A stretch of 64,000 bases of DNA from Pseudomonas sp. PDM16. Lineage in GTDB: Bacteria; Pseudomonadota; Gammaproteobacteria; Pseudomonadales; Pseudomonadaceae. Under the pieces are notes generated by a model. That model was given only the letters and a program-made list of their open reading frames with translations, was not told the origin of the DNA and searched no databases. The stretch covers positions 424,999 through 488,998 of the forward strand of contig NZ_JACVAM010000004.1 in assembly GCF_014851865.1 (NCBI RefSeq). The letters are read 5' to 3'. Positions 52,033-61,340 of this stretch are shown one piece after another. Each line of letters begins with the position of its first letter. The stretch's first letter is position 1. Made by a program: the position numbers and the translations under genes.

Positions 52033-52533
52033 TTACTTCAGGGCAGCGAGGGCAGCGGCGTAGTTCGGCTCATCGGCGATCTCGCCAACCAGTTCGCTGT
52101 GCAGCACCTTGTCGTTCTCGTCCAGCACCACCACGGCGCGGGCGGAAACACCAACCAGCGGGCCGTTGGCGAAGGCTACACCGTAGTCCTTGAGGAAATT
52201 GGCGCCACGCATGGTCGACAGGTTGACCACGTTGTCCAGGCCTTCGGCACCGCAGAAGCGCGCCTGGGCGAACGGCAGGTCGGCGGAGATGCATAGCACC
52301 ACGGTGTTGGGCAGCGCGCTGGCCTCGGCGTTGAACTTGCGCACGGAGGTGGCACAGGTCGGGGTGTCGATGCTCGGGAAGATGTTCAGCACCTTGCGCT
52401 TGCCGGCCAGGCTGGCGAGGCTGACGTCGGACAGATCCTTGGCGACCAGGCTGAACGCCGGAGCCTGTTGGCCAGCCTGCGGCAGTTGGCCTTCGACCTG
52501 GATCGGATTGCCCTTGAGGGTGACTTGAGCCAT
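52033..52533 (-). CDS. tpx: Thiol peroxidase (atypical 2-Cys peroxiredoxin)
   Basis: 166-residue peroxiredoxin reducing hydroperoxides with thioredoxin. Peroxidatic C60 in IDTPTCATSVRKF and resolving C94 in ARFCGAEG, as in E. coli Tpx (Cys61, Cys95). ATG 52533 (MAQVTLKGNPI) follows AGGA at eight bases; an upstream start at 52599 is rejected. Monocistronic with its own terminator. Confidence 0.96.
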   Translation of the reverse strand: MAQVTLKGNPIQVEGQLPQAGQQAPAFSLVAKDLSDVSLASLAGKRKVLNIFPSIDTPTCATSVRKFNAEASALPNTVVLCISADLPFAQARFCGAEGLDNVVNLSTMRGANFLKDYGVAFANGPLVGVSARAVVVLDENDKVLHSELVGEIADEPNYAAALAALK

Positions 52534-52634
52534 GGAGAGGGTCCTTTTTTGGTTGGGTGAGGTTGGATCGGGCACAGAGTTAAGCACGGTCGCCGGCAAA
52601 TGTCCTGGCTTGACAGTCAGGCATTCGCTGCGCT

Positions 52635-55600
52635 TCAGAAGTCGCGCTTGTAGAACAGGTCCAGCGAACTGGCCAGCCCGCTGGCCGCCTCAAGATAGAG
52701 CCTGCGGGTCAGGTCATAACGCAGCGCGATGGTATTCGCCGGCTCGAACACACCAACGCCGTAGCGCAGGCTGAGCCGTTCGGACAAGCGCCCGCTGGCC
52801 ACCACGCTGGCCTTCTGCCCAGAGCCGACCGTGTCGAGCTGGAAATCGCTGATGCCCAGGCGGCTGGCCAGATCGCCGGTGATCGACGAACTACCGGCCA
52901 GGCCCAGGCCTAGCGCCGCCTCGGCCAGCAGGTTGCTGTCCTCGCCGCTGCCACCCAGCGGCCGGCCGAGCACCAGGTAGGACAGCGCTTGCTCCTCGCT
53001 CATCGCCGGTTCGGCGAACACCTGGGTACGTGGCTGCGCTGCATTGCCGCTGATGCGCAGGCCTGCAGTGACGTCGTCGACCCGACGGATTGCCTCGACA
53101 TCAAGGAACGGTTGGTCGATGGGACCGGTGAACAGCAAGCGTGCACGACGCACGTCCAGGCGCTGGCCGTAGGCGCGATAGCGCCCCTTGTTCAGATTGA
53201 GCTCACCGCGCGTGTCGAGGTTGTCGCCGATGCGCAGGCGCCCGGCCAGCTCGGCATTCAGGCCGAAGCCTTCGAAGGTGAGCTTGTCGCGTCCGACGCT
53301 GACATCCACATCCATGGCCATCTGCAACGCCTGTCGCTGCGTGGGCTGGCGCCCGACCACCTCGGCATCCTGTGACACCGCCACGGTCGAGGGCGGCAGC
53401 TGGCGAATCCGGATCGCGCCGCGTGGCACGTTCACCGCCCCGCTGATCGCCAGGCGCCCTTCGCTCAGACGTGCAAGCAGATCGGGCTCTACCTCCAGTT
53501 CGGCATAGGGTTCCACCCGCAGCGGAAGACGCTGCCCGCGCAGACGCAGGTCGCCGTCCAGCGCGCCCTGCGCCCAGGCGATCTGGCCAGTCAGGCTGCC
53601 CTGCCCCTGCTCGCCACTGCGCCAGTCTCCACGCAACTGCAGCTGTTCGCCGGCGATCAATGCCTGCAGGGTCAACTGTTCGATGCTCAGCGGCAGCTGC
53701 GCACCGGAGACCTCCCCGCCACTGAGCGCCAGACTGCCATCGACACGGGGCGCCAGTAGGCCACCACTGAAGCGGCCACTGCCATTCAGCTGCCCTGCCA
53801 GGTGCTCGACACCGGACAGGAATGGCCGAGCCACGGCCAGGTCGAGGCCGGCCAGACGGAAGTCGCCACTCAGCGGTCGGCTGGCCGAGCGTGGGTCGAT
53901 CTTGAGTTGCATGTCGAGCGTGCCGAGAGGCCCGCCGGCGAAGGCCAGTCGGCTGTCGATACGCTGCGGGCTCAGGGTCGTGAGCAGATTCAGCTGCTGG
54001 TAGGGGAAATCCAGCCAACGCTCCTGCTCGCGCACGCGCAAACGCCCGCCATCGGCATTCACCCGCAGCTCGCCTCGCGGGCCGGCGGCGGGCAGGTCGA
54101 GGGCGAGTTCGGCCGAGAGCTGCCCTTCCCACGCGAAATCCTCCGGCAGCCAGGGCGCCAGGCTGGCCAGCGGGAAATCCTGCAGGCGATAGCGTAGCCG
54201 TGGTTCCGGTGCCAGGCGCGCCGCTTCGCCGCAGAGGCTTGCCTCGCCAGACAACCAGCAATGTGCGCCCAGGCTCAGGCGGCCATCGGCCAGCCGGGTG
54301 AGGTTGGCCGGCTGTTGCAGGCGCCAGTCCTGGCCGCCGCTGCGCAGCTCGCCGGAGGCCAGCCGCCCGCTCCAGCTCCAGCCAGCGGCTTCCTGTTTGA
54401 GCAAGCCATCCAAATCCAGCGCGGCCTGCAGCTTTTCTCCCTGCAGGTCCAGGCTCAGGCGTTGCTGCCGGCGGTCGCCGCTGCCGTTGGCCGTCAGGGT
54501 GCCGAGGCTTGTATCGCCCAGCCGGATGCCAGCCGCCGTCAGCGCCAGGCTGCCGCGCTGCGCCGCGTCCAGGCGTGTGGCGAGCGTCAGCTGGCGAAGC
54601 TCACGATCCTCCAGGCCGATGCCCTGGCCGTTCAGGTCGAGTTGGCCCTGCGGTGCAGACAGATTGCCGGCCAAAGTCAGCTGGCCCTGCAGACCGCCAC
54701 GCAGCCCTGGCCAGAGCTGGCCAAGCCGGGGCGCAGCCAGCTGCAGCTGCGCCTTGAGTTGCTGATCGAGCGCCCCGTCACCGTAAATCCGGTTATCGCC
54801 GAGGCGAACATCCAGCGTGCCCAACTGCCATTGGTTGTCGTTGCCCGCGCCTTTCAGCTGCAGGGCTGCCGGCTGACCACGCAGCCGTCCCTTGAGATCG
54901 AGATCGGCAGAGGCAGCGAGCTGGCCGGCGCGCCATTCACCCTGGCTGAGCAACTTGCCGGCGAGGCTGCCGGGCAGCTCGGCCAGCCAGTACGCAGGGT
55001 CGAGGCGGTCGACGTTCAGATCGGCCGTCCAGGCGACGCCCTCGGCAAAGCGCAGGCCCAGGCTGCCCAACACTTCGCCCTGCCCGGCCCGTAGCTGCAG
55101 TTCCGGCAAGCGCACAACGCTCAGGTCGCCCTCGACCGGCGTGCTCAGGCTGAAATCACCGGCAGGTCCGATCAGTTCGGCGTCGACCTGGCCCCGGTAC
55201 GCGCCCTCGCTGTAGTGCGCCCGTGCCTGCAGCTTGCGGGCAATCACCGCCGGTGGCGTCTGCTGCGGGTACAGCCGTGTCCAGGGGAAGTCGCGCCAGT
55301 CCAGCGCAGCCTCGGCGGCAAATTCCTCTCGCCAGTCCAGTTGCCCGCTCAGCTCGGCGTACCGCTCCTCGCCGGCATCCAGACGCAGCGCGGCAATCTC
55401 GGCGCCCGCGGCATCCACCCTGCCCTGCAGTTTCACTGCCACCGCGCCACCGTCACCCGGCAGGCTGGCGCTACCGTCGATCCGGTAACCCTCGGCGAGG
55501 TTGCCGATGCCATTCAGCACGAGCGTTTCCAGGCGCAGCGTATCCGGCAACTCGGCGACAGCCTTGAAGGCCTCCACCTCTATATGCGCGCTGGCAGGCA

Positions 55601-56309
55601 GGTGCTCGGCCAGGGGCTGTGCCTCGCCTGTCAGGCGCCCGGCCAGGTAACCACTGCTGTCGGCACTGAGCGCCAAGCTCTTCTGCAGTTCGCCTTCTAC
55701 TCGCAGGGCCAGGCGCCAGGGCTGATCGTCCGGTGCCGGCAGGTCGAGAGTGCCCTCGGCCTGCAGCGGCCAATCGCCTTCCGGCTGCAGGTGACCACTC
55801 AGGTTCAGCGCCAAGGCGCCCTGGCGCAACGTGGCGCGCTCGATGCGCAAGCCATCGCCCACCCAGCGTGCGCTCAGCTGCAGATCGCTGAACGGGTCGG
55901 CATCGTCGATGCTCAACTGGCCAACCCTGGCCTGTTCCAGCTCGATAGCCAGCGGCAGGCGCAACACCGGCAGCTCGAGCGGCGCTTCGTCCGCCTCGCT
56001 CGTCGGTGGCAACCGCAGATCAACCCGCTCGGCCTCGACGCGCTGCAGGCACAGGGTCAGGCGCAGCAGGCAGCGGGGCCTCCACTCCAGCCGGGGGCGC
56101 AGCAGTTCCACGCGCTGCTCGCCCTGGGTCCAGCTCAGGCGCTCGGCCTGCCAGTCACCACCCAGGCGGCCGCTGAAAGACTCGACCGCCACACCCGGCA
56201 GGCGCGCCAGCAGCCAACTGCTGCCCGTGGTCGTCCCCAGCAACGACGCCAGCAGCAGCGTCACGCCCAGCACGACGAGCAAAACCGCCCACGCGATGCG
56301 CCGCTTCAC
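52635..56309 (-). CDS. tamB: Translocation and assembly module subunit TamB
   Basis: 1224-residue inner-membrane-anchored, periplasm-spanning protein. Signal anchor at residues about 5-30, then a very long beta-rich region of repeating strands, and the conserved C-terminal DUF490/TamB domain (about 850-1224, including FEGFGLNAELAGRLRIGDNL, seen in part, and YLVLGRPLGG). AsmA/TamB-like bridges are implicated in autotransporter assembly and phospholipid transport. ATG 56309 overlaps the tamA stop by ATGA. Confidence 0.93.
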   Translation of the reverse strand: MKRRIAWAVLLVVLGVTLLLASLLGTTTGSSWLLARLPGVAVESFSGRLGGDWQAERLSWTQGEQRVELLRPRLEWRPRCLLRLTLCLQRVEAERVDLRLPPTSEADEAPLELPVLRLPLAIELEQARVGQLSIDDADPFSDLQLSARWVGDGLRIERATLRQGALALNLSGHLQPEGDWPLQAEGTLDLPAPDDQPWRLALRVEGELQKSLALSADSSGYLAGRLTGEAQPLAEHLPASAHIEVEAFKAVAELPDTLRLETLVLNGIGNLAEGYRIDGSASLPGDGGAVAVKLQGRVDAAGAEIAALRLDAGEERYAELSGQLDWREEFAAEAALDWRDFPWTRLYPQQTPPAVIARKLQARAHYSEGAYRGQVDAELIGPAGDFSLSTPVEGDLSVVRLPELQLRAGQGEVLGSLGLRFAEGVAWTADLNVDRLDPAYWLAELPGSLAGKLLSQGEWRAGQLAASADLDLKGRLRGQPAALQLKGAGNDNQWQLGTLDVRLGDNRIYGDGALDQQLKAQLQLAAPRLGQLWPGLRGGLQGQLTLAGNLSAPQGQLDLNGQGIGLEDRELRQLTLATRLDAAQRGSLALTAAGIRLGDTSLGTLTANGSGDRRQQRLSLDLQGEKLQAALDLDGLLKQEAAGWSWSGRLASGELRSGGQDWRLQQPANLTRLADGRLSLGAHCWLSGEASLCGEAARLAPEPRLRYRLQDFPLASLAPWLPEDFAWEGQLSAELALDLPAAGPRGELRVNADGGRLRVREQERWLDFPYQQLNLLTTLSPQRIDSRLAFAGGPLGTLDMQLKIDPRSASRPLSGDFRLAGLDLAVARPFLSGVEHLAGQLNGSGRFSGGLLAPRVDGSLALSGGEVSGAQLPLSIEQLTLQALIAGEQLQLRGDWRSGEQGQGSLTGQIAWAQGALDGDLRLRGQRLPLRVEPYAELEVEPDLLARLSEGRLAISGAVNVPRGAIRIRQLPPSTVAVSQDAEVVGRQPTQRQALQMAMDVDVSVGRDKLTFEGFGLNAELAGRLRIGDNLDTRGELNLNKGRYRAYGQRLDVRRARLLFTGPIDQPFLDVEAIRRVDDVTAGLRISGNAAQPRTQVFAEPAMSEEQALSYLVLGRPLGGSGEDSNLLAEAALGLGLAGSSSITGDLASRLGISDFQLDTVGSGQKASVVASGRLSERLSLRYGVGVFEPANTIALRYDLTRRLYLEAASGLASSLDLFYKRDF

Positions 56310-58036
56310 AGTTCCGGCCCCATGGAGAAGTGCAGGCGGAAGCCGCCGTCATCGTCCAGCGCGCGGGCTAGGTCCAGGCGCAGCGGGCCGACCGGCGAGA
56401 CCCAGCGAATGCCGAAGCCGACACCGCTCTTGAGGGTCGGAATTTCCAGCGAGTCGAAGGCGTTGCCCTGATCGACGAAGGCTGCCGCGCGCCACTTCTC
56501 GGCGAAGGCGTACTGGTATTCCAGGCTGCCGGCGACCAGGTAGCGGCCACCGACCTTGCGGCCCTCGTCGTCCTCAGGCGACAGCGACTGGTAGTCGTAG
56601 CCACGCACGCTCTGGTCGCCGCCAGCGAAGTAGCGCAGCGATGGCGGGATCGAGTCGTAGTCGCTGGTCTCGGTGCCGCCCAGCTGCAGACGTCCGAGGA
56701 AGCGGTGGCGTTCATACAGGGTAACCAGGCCCTTGAGCATCAGGTTGCCGTGGACCACGTCAGCATCCGACAGCAGGCCTTTCTTGGCTACCGCCACGTC
56801 GGCCTGGATGCGATAGCCATTGTTGGGGTCCAGGCGGTTGTCGCTCTGCAGGTAGGAGTAGCTGGCGCCGGGCATCACAAGGTTGCTCAGCCCGGAGTCG
56901 TCGCCTAGCTCGTACTCCTCGCGCTGCCACTTGAGCGACAGCACCTGTTGCCAGCCACTGTCCAGGCGGTGATGCCATTCGGGGCCGATCTTCAGCAGTT
57001 TGCTGAGGCTGTCGGTATCGGCGATTTCCTCGTACTGGTAACCACCGGCGAAGCGCAGCTTGTCGGTCAGTGGCGGATCAAGCGGCACGTCGTACCACAG
57101 ACCAACGTTCTGCCTCGGGGCCGACAGCTCGCTCTCGACACCGTAGCTGTGCCCCTGCGGGTTGGCCCAATGGCGAGTCCAGTTGAAGCGTCCACGCGGG
57201 CCGACATCCGTGGAAAAGCCGCCGCCGATGCCGAAGGTGCGGGGTTTGCGCGTGGTGAGCTGGACCGCAACCGGGATGCTCTCGCCACTGGCCTGCGCCG
57301 GCACGGCATCGACCCGCACACTGTCGAAGTAGCCGCTGCCCTGCAGCGACTGGTAGAGATCGGCGATCAGCTCGGCGTCGTATGGGGTGTCAGCCTCGAA
57401 TGGCACCATGCGCTGCAGCAGTTCCTCGTCGAACGGCGCATCGCCGGAGAAGCGCACCGCGCCGAGCCGGTAGCGCGGGCCACTGTCGTAGACCAGTTCG
57501 ATGTCGGCGACGCCGGCCTGTGGATCGATCTGCAGGCTCTGCCGGGTAAAGTGCCCGCGGAAGAATCCATAGCGCGAGGCCTGGTTCTGGATAAGCCGCT
57601 TGGCGTCTTCGTAGTGCCCATGGTTGAGCTGAGCGCCGCTACGCAGGTGCTTGCTGGAGGGTAGACGCAGCCCCTTTAGTTTCTGCGCTGCGCCGACGAT
57701 GCGGATATCCACGTTACGCAGGCGAATCGGCTCGCCTGGGGTAATGCGCAGCACCAGGCGCAGGCCGTCGCGGCCGCTGCGCACATCGCTGGCAATTCGA
57801 GCCTGGTAGAAGCCCAGAGCCTCCCCAGCGCGCTGGGCCTGGGCCTCGACGATAGGCACCAGGCGCTGCAGCTCTGTCTCATCGTCGGCCTGCAAGGTGC
57901 CGACGTAGCCCTCGATATTGTGTTTCAGCTCACCGTTGGGCGGTTCGATGCGCAGGTCGAGACGGGCCTGCGCCAAGGCGCTGGACGCGAGGACGAACGA
58001 AACGAAAACGACGAGGAGCCTTCCTGGAACACTCAT
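56306..58036 (-). CDS. tamA: Outer-membrane translocation and assembly module TamA (Omp85 family)
   Basis: 576-residue outer-membrane protein. Signal peptide of about 22 residues ending ALA-Q, three POTRA domains (about 25-265) and a 16-stranded Omp85 barrel whose lid-lock signature is visible as FFAGGDQSVRGYDY-like RYFAGGDQSVRGY. ATG 58036 is taken because the signal peptide begins there, though its ribosome-binding site is weak; a GTG 18 bases upstream is the alternative. Coupled to tamB. Confidence 0.93.
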   Translation of the reverse strand: MSVPGRLLVVFVSFVLASSALAQARLDLRIEPPNGELKHNIEGYVGTLQADDETELQRLVPIVEAQAQRAGEALGFYQARIASDVRSGRDGLRLVLRITPGEPIRLRNVDIRIVGAAQKLKGLRLPSSKHLRSGAQLNHGHYEDAKRLIQNQASRYGFFRGHFTRQSLQIDPQAGVADIELVYDSGPRYRLGAVRFSGDAPFDEELLQRMVPFEADTPYDAELIADLYQSLQGSGYFDSVRVDAVPAQASGESIPVAVQLTTRKPRTFGIGGGFSTDVGPRGRFNWTRHWANPQGHSYGVESELSAPRQNVGLWYDVPLDPPLTDKLRFAGGYQYEEIADTDSLSKLLKIGPEWHHRLDSGWQQVLSLKWQREEYELGDDSGLSNLVMPGASYSYLQSDNRLDPNNGYRIQADVAVAKKGLLSDADVVHGNLMLKGLVTLYERHRFLGRLQLGGTETSDYDSIPPSLRYFAGGDQSVRGYDYQSLSPEDDEGRKVGGRYLVAGSLEYQYAFAEKWRAAAFVDQGNAFDSLEIPTLKSGVGFGIRWVSPVGPLRLDLARALDDDGGFRLHFSMGPEL

Positions 58037-58100
58037 GGCAGCGGATGCTAGCACGCTCGCGGCGAATCACGAGCCGCAAGCGGGCTGCTCCGCTATGAGT

Positions 58101-58742
58101 TCAAGCGCTGGCCTGCCGAGCCGCCTGCGGGTTGGGATGGAAGAATACGTGCTCGCGAATGGGCCCTAGCGCCACCTCACCGATCTCCTCATAGCCCTGG
58201 CGCTTGTAGAATTCCAGATAGTGCGGATTGCCGGTATCCAACACCACGCCTTGCGAACCTGCATCGGCGGCGCACCAGTCATGCAGTGCGGCAAGCAGTT
58301 GCTCTCCCAGGCGCTGGCCCTGGAACTGCGGGTGCACACCGATCAGCGGAAGCACGTGGTATGGCCCTGGTGGCAAACAGGCAAGCACCGCATCGTGGTA
58401 TTCCAGATAACGCTTGGTGCAGCGAAACCCCGTGGTCATCAGCATACGCAGACGCCAGCCCCAGCTCTCCGTGATGCCCAATCGGCGGATCGGTGGTGCG
58501 ATCAGGGCTATACCTACCAGCCGCTCCTCGATCACCAGGCCTATCGCCGGCAGGTCTTCGGAGAAGTGCTGATGCACCAACTCGCGCACGGTAGCGCGCA
58601 CCCGCTGGTCGAAACCGGGGCGTTCGCTCTCGAACAGATAAGCGAAGGTCGGGTCGTGACGGTAGGCGTGGTACAGCAGGGAGCGTGCCTCGCGACTGTA
58701 GCCATGGTCGAGCATGCGAACTTCGGCGGTACGATGGGGCAT
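58101..58742 (-). CDS. GNAT-family N-acetyltransferase
   Basis: 213 residues. The acetyl-CoA-binding motif A is visible as LIGVHPQFQGQRLGEQLLAAL (Q-x-x-G-x-x-L pattern; shown as QFQGQRLGEQLL), followed by GVVLDTGNPHYLEFYKRQGYEEIGE. N-terminal half is helical and substrate-specific. GAGG precedes ATG 58742. Substrate unknown. Confidence 0.9.
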   Translation of the reverse strand: MPHRTAEVRMLDHGYSREARSLLYHAYRHDPTFAYLFESERPGFDQRVRATVRELVHQHFSEDLPAIGLVIEERLVGIALIAPPIRRLGITESWGWRLRMLMTTGFRCTKRYLEYHDAVLACLPPGPYHVLPLIGVHPQFQGQRLGEQLLAALHDWCAADAGSQGVVLDTGNPHYLEFYKRQGYEEIGEVALGPIREHVFFHPNPQAARQASA

Positions 58743-58889
58743 CAGGCTGACCTCTTTTTAGGAATTTCTTGTTGTTATGCATCCGACGGGTCGCCTGCCA
58801 AGGTAGCACCGCCACCCCACCCTCGCCAGACGCTGGCCGTCGCGAGGGAGCTGGGCTAGCATCGCCTTTTTTACCGCCGGAAGCCTTTC

Positions 58890-59702
58890 ATGAAGATCGT
58901 TTCTTTCAATATCAACGGCCTGCGCGCCCGCCCGCACCAGCTGCAGGCGCTGATCGAGAAACACCAGCCGGACGTGATTGGCCTGCAGGAAACCAAGGTC
59001 TCCGACGACCAGTTCCCAGAAGCGGAAATCCGCCAGCTCGGCTACCACGTGCACTACCACGGGCAAAAGGGCCACTACGGTGTCGCCCTGCTCTCACGCC
59101 AAGCGCCGCTGGAGCTGCACAAGGGCTTCCCCAACGATGGAGAGGAATCCCAACGGCGCTTCATCTATGGCACCTACGCCGACGAGCATGGCAACCCGGT
59201 GACCGTGATGAACGGCTATTTCCCCCAGGGCGAAAGCCGCGATCACCCCGTGAAATTCCCCGCCAAGCAGCGCTTCTATGCTGACCTGCAGCAACTGCTG
59301 GTGGAGCGCTTCGACCCGAGCCAGGCGCTGGTGGTGATGGGCGACATCAACATCTCGCCGGAAGACATCGACATCGGCATCGGCGAGCCCAATCGCCTGC
59401 GCTGGCTGAAGACCGGCAAGTGCAGCTTCCTGCCGGAAGAGCGCGAATGGTTGGCGACCCTCAAGGGCTGGGGCCTGACGGACAGCTTCCGTCACCTGAA
59501 CCCGTCGGTGAACGACCGCTTCAGCTGGTTCGACTACCGCAGCCGCGGCTTCGAGGACGAGCCCAAGCGTGGCCTGCGTATCGATGTGATTCTCACCACA
59601 ATGGCCCTGCAGGCGCGCATCAAGGACGGGGGAGTGGATTACGAGTTGCGCGGGATGGAGAAGCCCTCCGATCACGCGCCGATCTGGCTGGAACTGAGCT
59701 GA
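58890..59702 (+). CDS. xthA: Exodeoxyribonuclease III
   Basis: 270-residue AP endonuclease/3'-5' exonuclease for base-excision repair. Active-site residues by position: E34 (LQETK), Y110, D152 and N154 (MGDINISPED), and H262 in SDHAPIW; also NINGLRAR at the start. Divergent from the GNAT gene. A GC-rich hairpin follows. Confidence 0.95.
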   Translation: MKIVSFNINGLRARPHQLQALIEKHQPDVIGLQETKVSDDQFPEAEIRQLGYHVHYHGQKGHYGVALLSRQAPLELHKGFPNDGEESQRRFIYGTYADEHGNPVTVMNGYFPQGESRDHPVKFPAKQRFYADLQQLLVERFDPSQALVVMGDINISPEDIDIGIGEPNRLRWLKTGKCSFLPEEREWLATLKGWGLTDSFRHLNPSVNDRFSWFDYRSRGFEDEPKRGLRIDVILTTMALQARIKDGGVDYELRGMEKPSDHAPIWLELS

Positions 59703-59704
59703 TC

Positions 59705-59728
59705 CAGGGGGCGCAGTCGCGCCCCCTG
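59705..59728 (+). terminator. GC-rich hairpin after xthA
   Basis: CAGGGGGCGC (59705-59714) and GCGCCCCCTG (59719-59728) with an AGTC loop, starting two bases after the stop. Strong stem but no T-tract. Confidence 0.6.
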
Positions 59729-59799
59729 TCACATCCCCGCAATCTTTTCGACTTAATCTCCGCGACGCCTTAACCCCTCTAGCACAAGGTGTTCGCTCA

Positions 59800-61167
59800 A
59801 TGTCGCAAGCCCTGCCAGCCAGCAATCGGCACATCTTCAACCATGCCTACGTATGGTTGTTCCTGGGTTTCATCTGCTACGCCCTGCCCTGGTCGGTGTT
59901 CGCAGCCGAGAGCGTTACCCTCATGCGCATCCAGGGCTCCAACACCATCGGCGCCAAGCTCGGCCCGGCACTGATCAGTGGGTTGTACGAGAGCCAGGGC
60001 TTCCGCAATATCCGCGTCGCCCCCGGTGCAGCCGAGAACGAGCAACTGGTGCTGGCCGAAGACAAGCTCGGCCGTACCCTGCAGAGCGAAGTGGCGGCCC
60101 ACGGCTCGGGCACTGGCTTCGTCGCGCTACAGGACGGCAGCGCCGACCTGGCAGCGTCCTCGCGACCGATCAAGGATGCCGAGGCGGCCAGTTTGCAGGC
60201 ACTTGGCAACATGCAGGGTGCTGGCGCCGAGCAGGTAATCGCCATTGATGGCCTGGCCATCATCGTTCACCCCGGCAACCCGGTATCGGCCCTGACCACC
60301 GAGCAACTGGCCGCCATCTTCTCCGGTGAGATCAAGGACTGGGCCGCCCTCGGCGGGAACCCGGGCGAGATCCACCTGTATGCCCGCGATGACAAGTCCG
60401 GCACCTTCGACACCTTCAAGGAACTGGTTCTGGCCGCCAACGGCAAGAGCCTGGCCGGCAATGCCAAGCGCTTCGAGTCGAGCAACCAACTATCCGACGG
60501 CGTCAGCCAGGACGCGGGCGGCATAGGTTTCATCGGTCTGCCGTACGTGCGCCAGAGCAAGCCATTGGCCATCGCCGATGGCCAGTCGCAGCCAATGCTG
60601 CCCAGCGCCACACTGATCGCTACCGAGGATTACCCGCTCTCCCGCCGCCTGTTCCTCTACAACCCGCCGGGCACCACCAACGAGTGGGTGAAGTCGCTGG
60701 TGCAGTTCGCTCATAGCCCGGCTGGCCAGGCCATCGTCGAGCAGAGCGGCTTCATCCCCCAGACAGTCCAGGCGGTCAAGGTGGAGCCCTCCGCCGGTAT
60801 GCCGGACGACTATCGCAAGCTGACCGGCGAAGCCCAGCGCCTGTCCGTCAATTTCCGTTTCCAGGAAGGCAGCGCCGAACTGGACAACAAGGCCCAACGC
60901 GACCTGACGCGGGTACTGGACTACCTGAGGAACAACGACAAACTGCGCCAGAAAGTGGTGCTGGTCGGCTTCGGCGACGCCAAGAGCGATCCCCAGCGCG
61001 CCGCACTGCTGTCCAAGCTGCGCGCCATGGCCGTACGCCGTGACCTGTCCAAGGGCGGGGTGATCTTCCGTGAGATCACCGGCCTCGGCGAACAGATGCC
61101 GGTCGCCGCCAACAGCGGTGACGACGGCCGCCTGAAGAACCGCCGCGTGGAAGTGTGGGTGTACTGA
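59800..61167 (+). CDS. PstS-like phosphate-binding protein fused to OmpA peptidoglycan-binding domain
   Basis: 455 residues. A hydrophobic signal/anchor at about 17-35 (AYVWLFLGFICYALPW) ends near FA-A. Residues about 40-320 form a PBP-like-2 (PstS) domain with the phosphate-binding pattern SNTIGAKLGPAL, GSGTGFVALQDG and DKSGTFDTFKELVL. Residues about 345-455 are an OmpA-C domain (FRFQEGSAELDNKAQRDLTRV and LKNRRVEVWVY). The fusion would tether a phosphate-type binding protein to the cell wall. ATG 59800 follows AAGGTG. No pst permease genes are adjacent. Confidence 0.9.
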   Translation: MSQALPASNRHIFNHAYVWLFLGFICYALPWSVFAAESVTLMRIQGSNTIGAKLGPALISGLYESQGFRNIRVAPGAAENEQLVLAEDKLGRTLQSEVAAHGSGTGFVALQDGSADLAASSRPIKDAEAASLQALGNMQGAGAEQVIAIDGLAIIVHPGNPVSALTTEQLAAIFSGEIKDWAALGGNPGEIHLYARDDKSGTFDTFKELVLAANGKSLAGNAKRFESSNQLSDGVSQDAGGIGFIGLPYVRQSKPLAIADGQSQPMLPSATLIATEDYPLSRRLFLYNPPGTTNEWVKSLVQFAHSPAGQAIVEQSGFIPQTVQAVKVEPSAGMPDDYRKLTGEAQRLSVNFRFQEGSAELDNKAQRDLTRVLDYLRNNDKLRQKVVLVGFGDAKSDPQRAALLSKLRAMAVRRDLSKGGVIFREITGLGEQMPVAANSGDDGRLKNRRVEVWVY

Positions 61168-61340
61168 GGCACTACTCCTGCGACACCAGGCACATTGCCG
61201 AACCCCTGGAACCGCTCTAGCCTTGTAACTGGATGGCCGCCGGTCGGTGGCCGCCAGTGACGCCGGGCCCCTCTGGCGGCGAGCCCTCGCCGTGATGTCG
61301 GAGTCATTGTCTGAAATGGCAACGGCTAAGGGGCGCGCTC

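Noticed and set aside
61168..61340. Possible yybP-ykoY manganese riboswitch before the TerC gene
   Set aside because: TerC/Alx genes often carry one, but I could not find the conserved GGGGAGUA-type loop or the paired helices in this leader.
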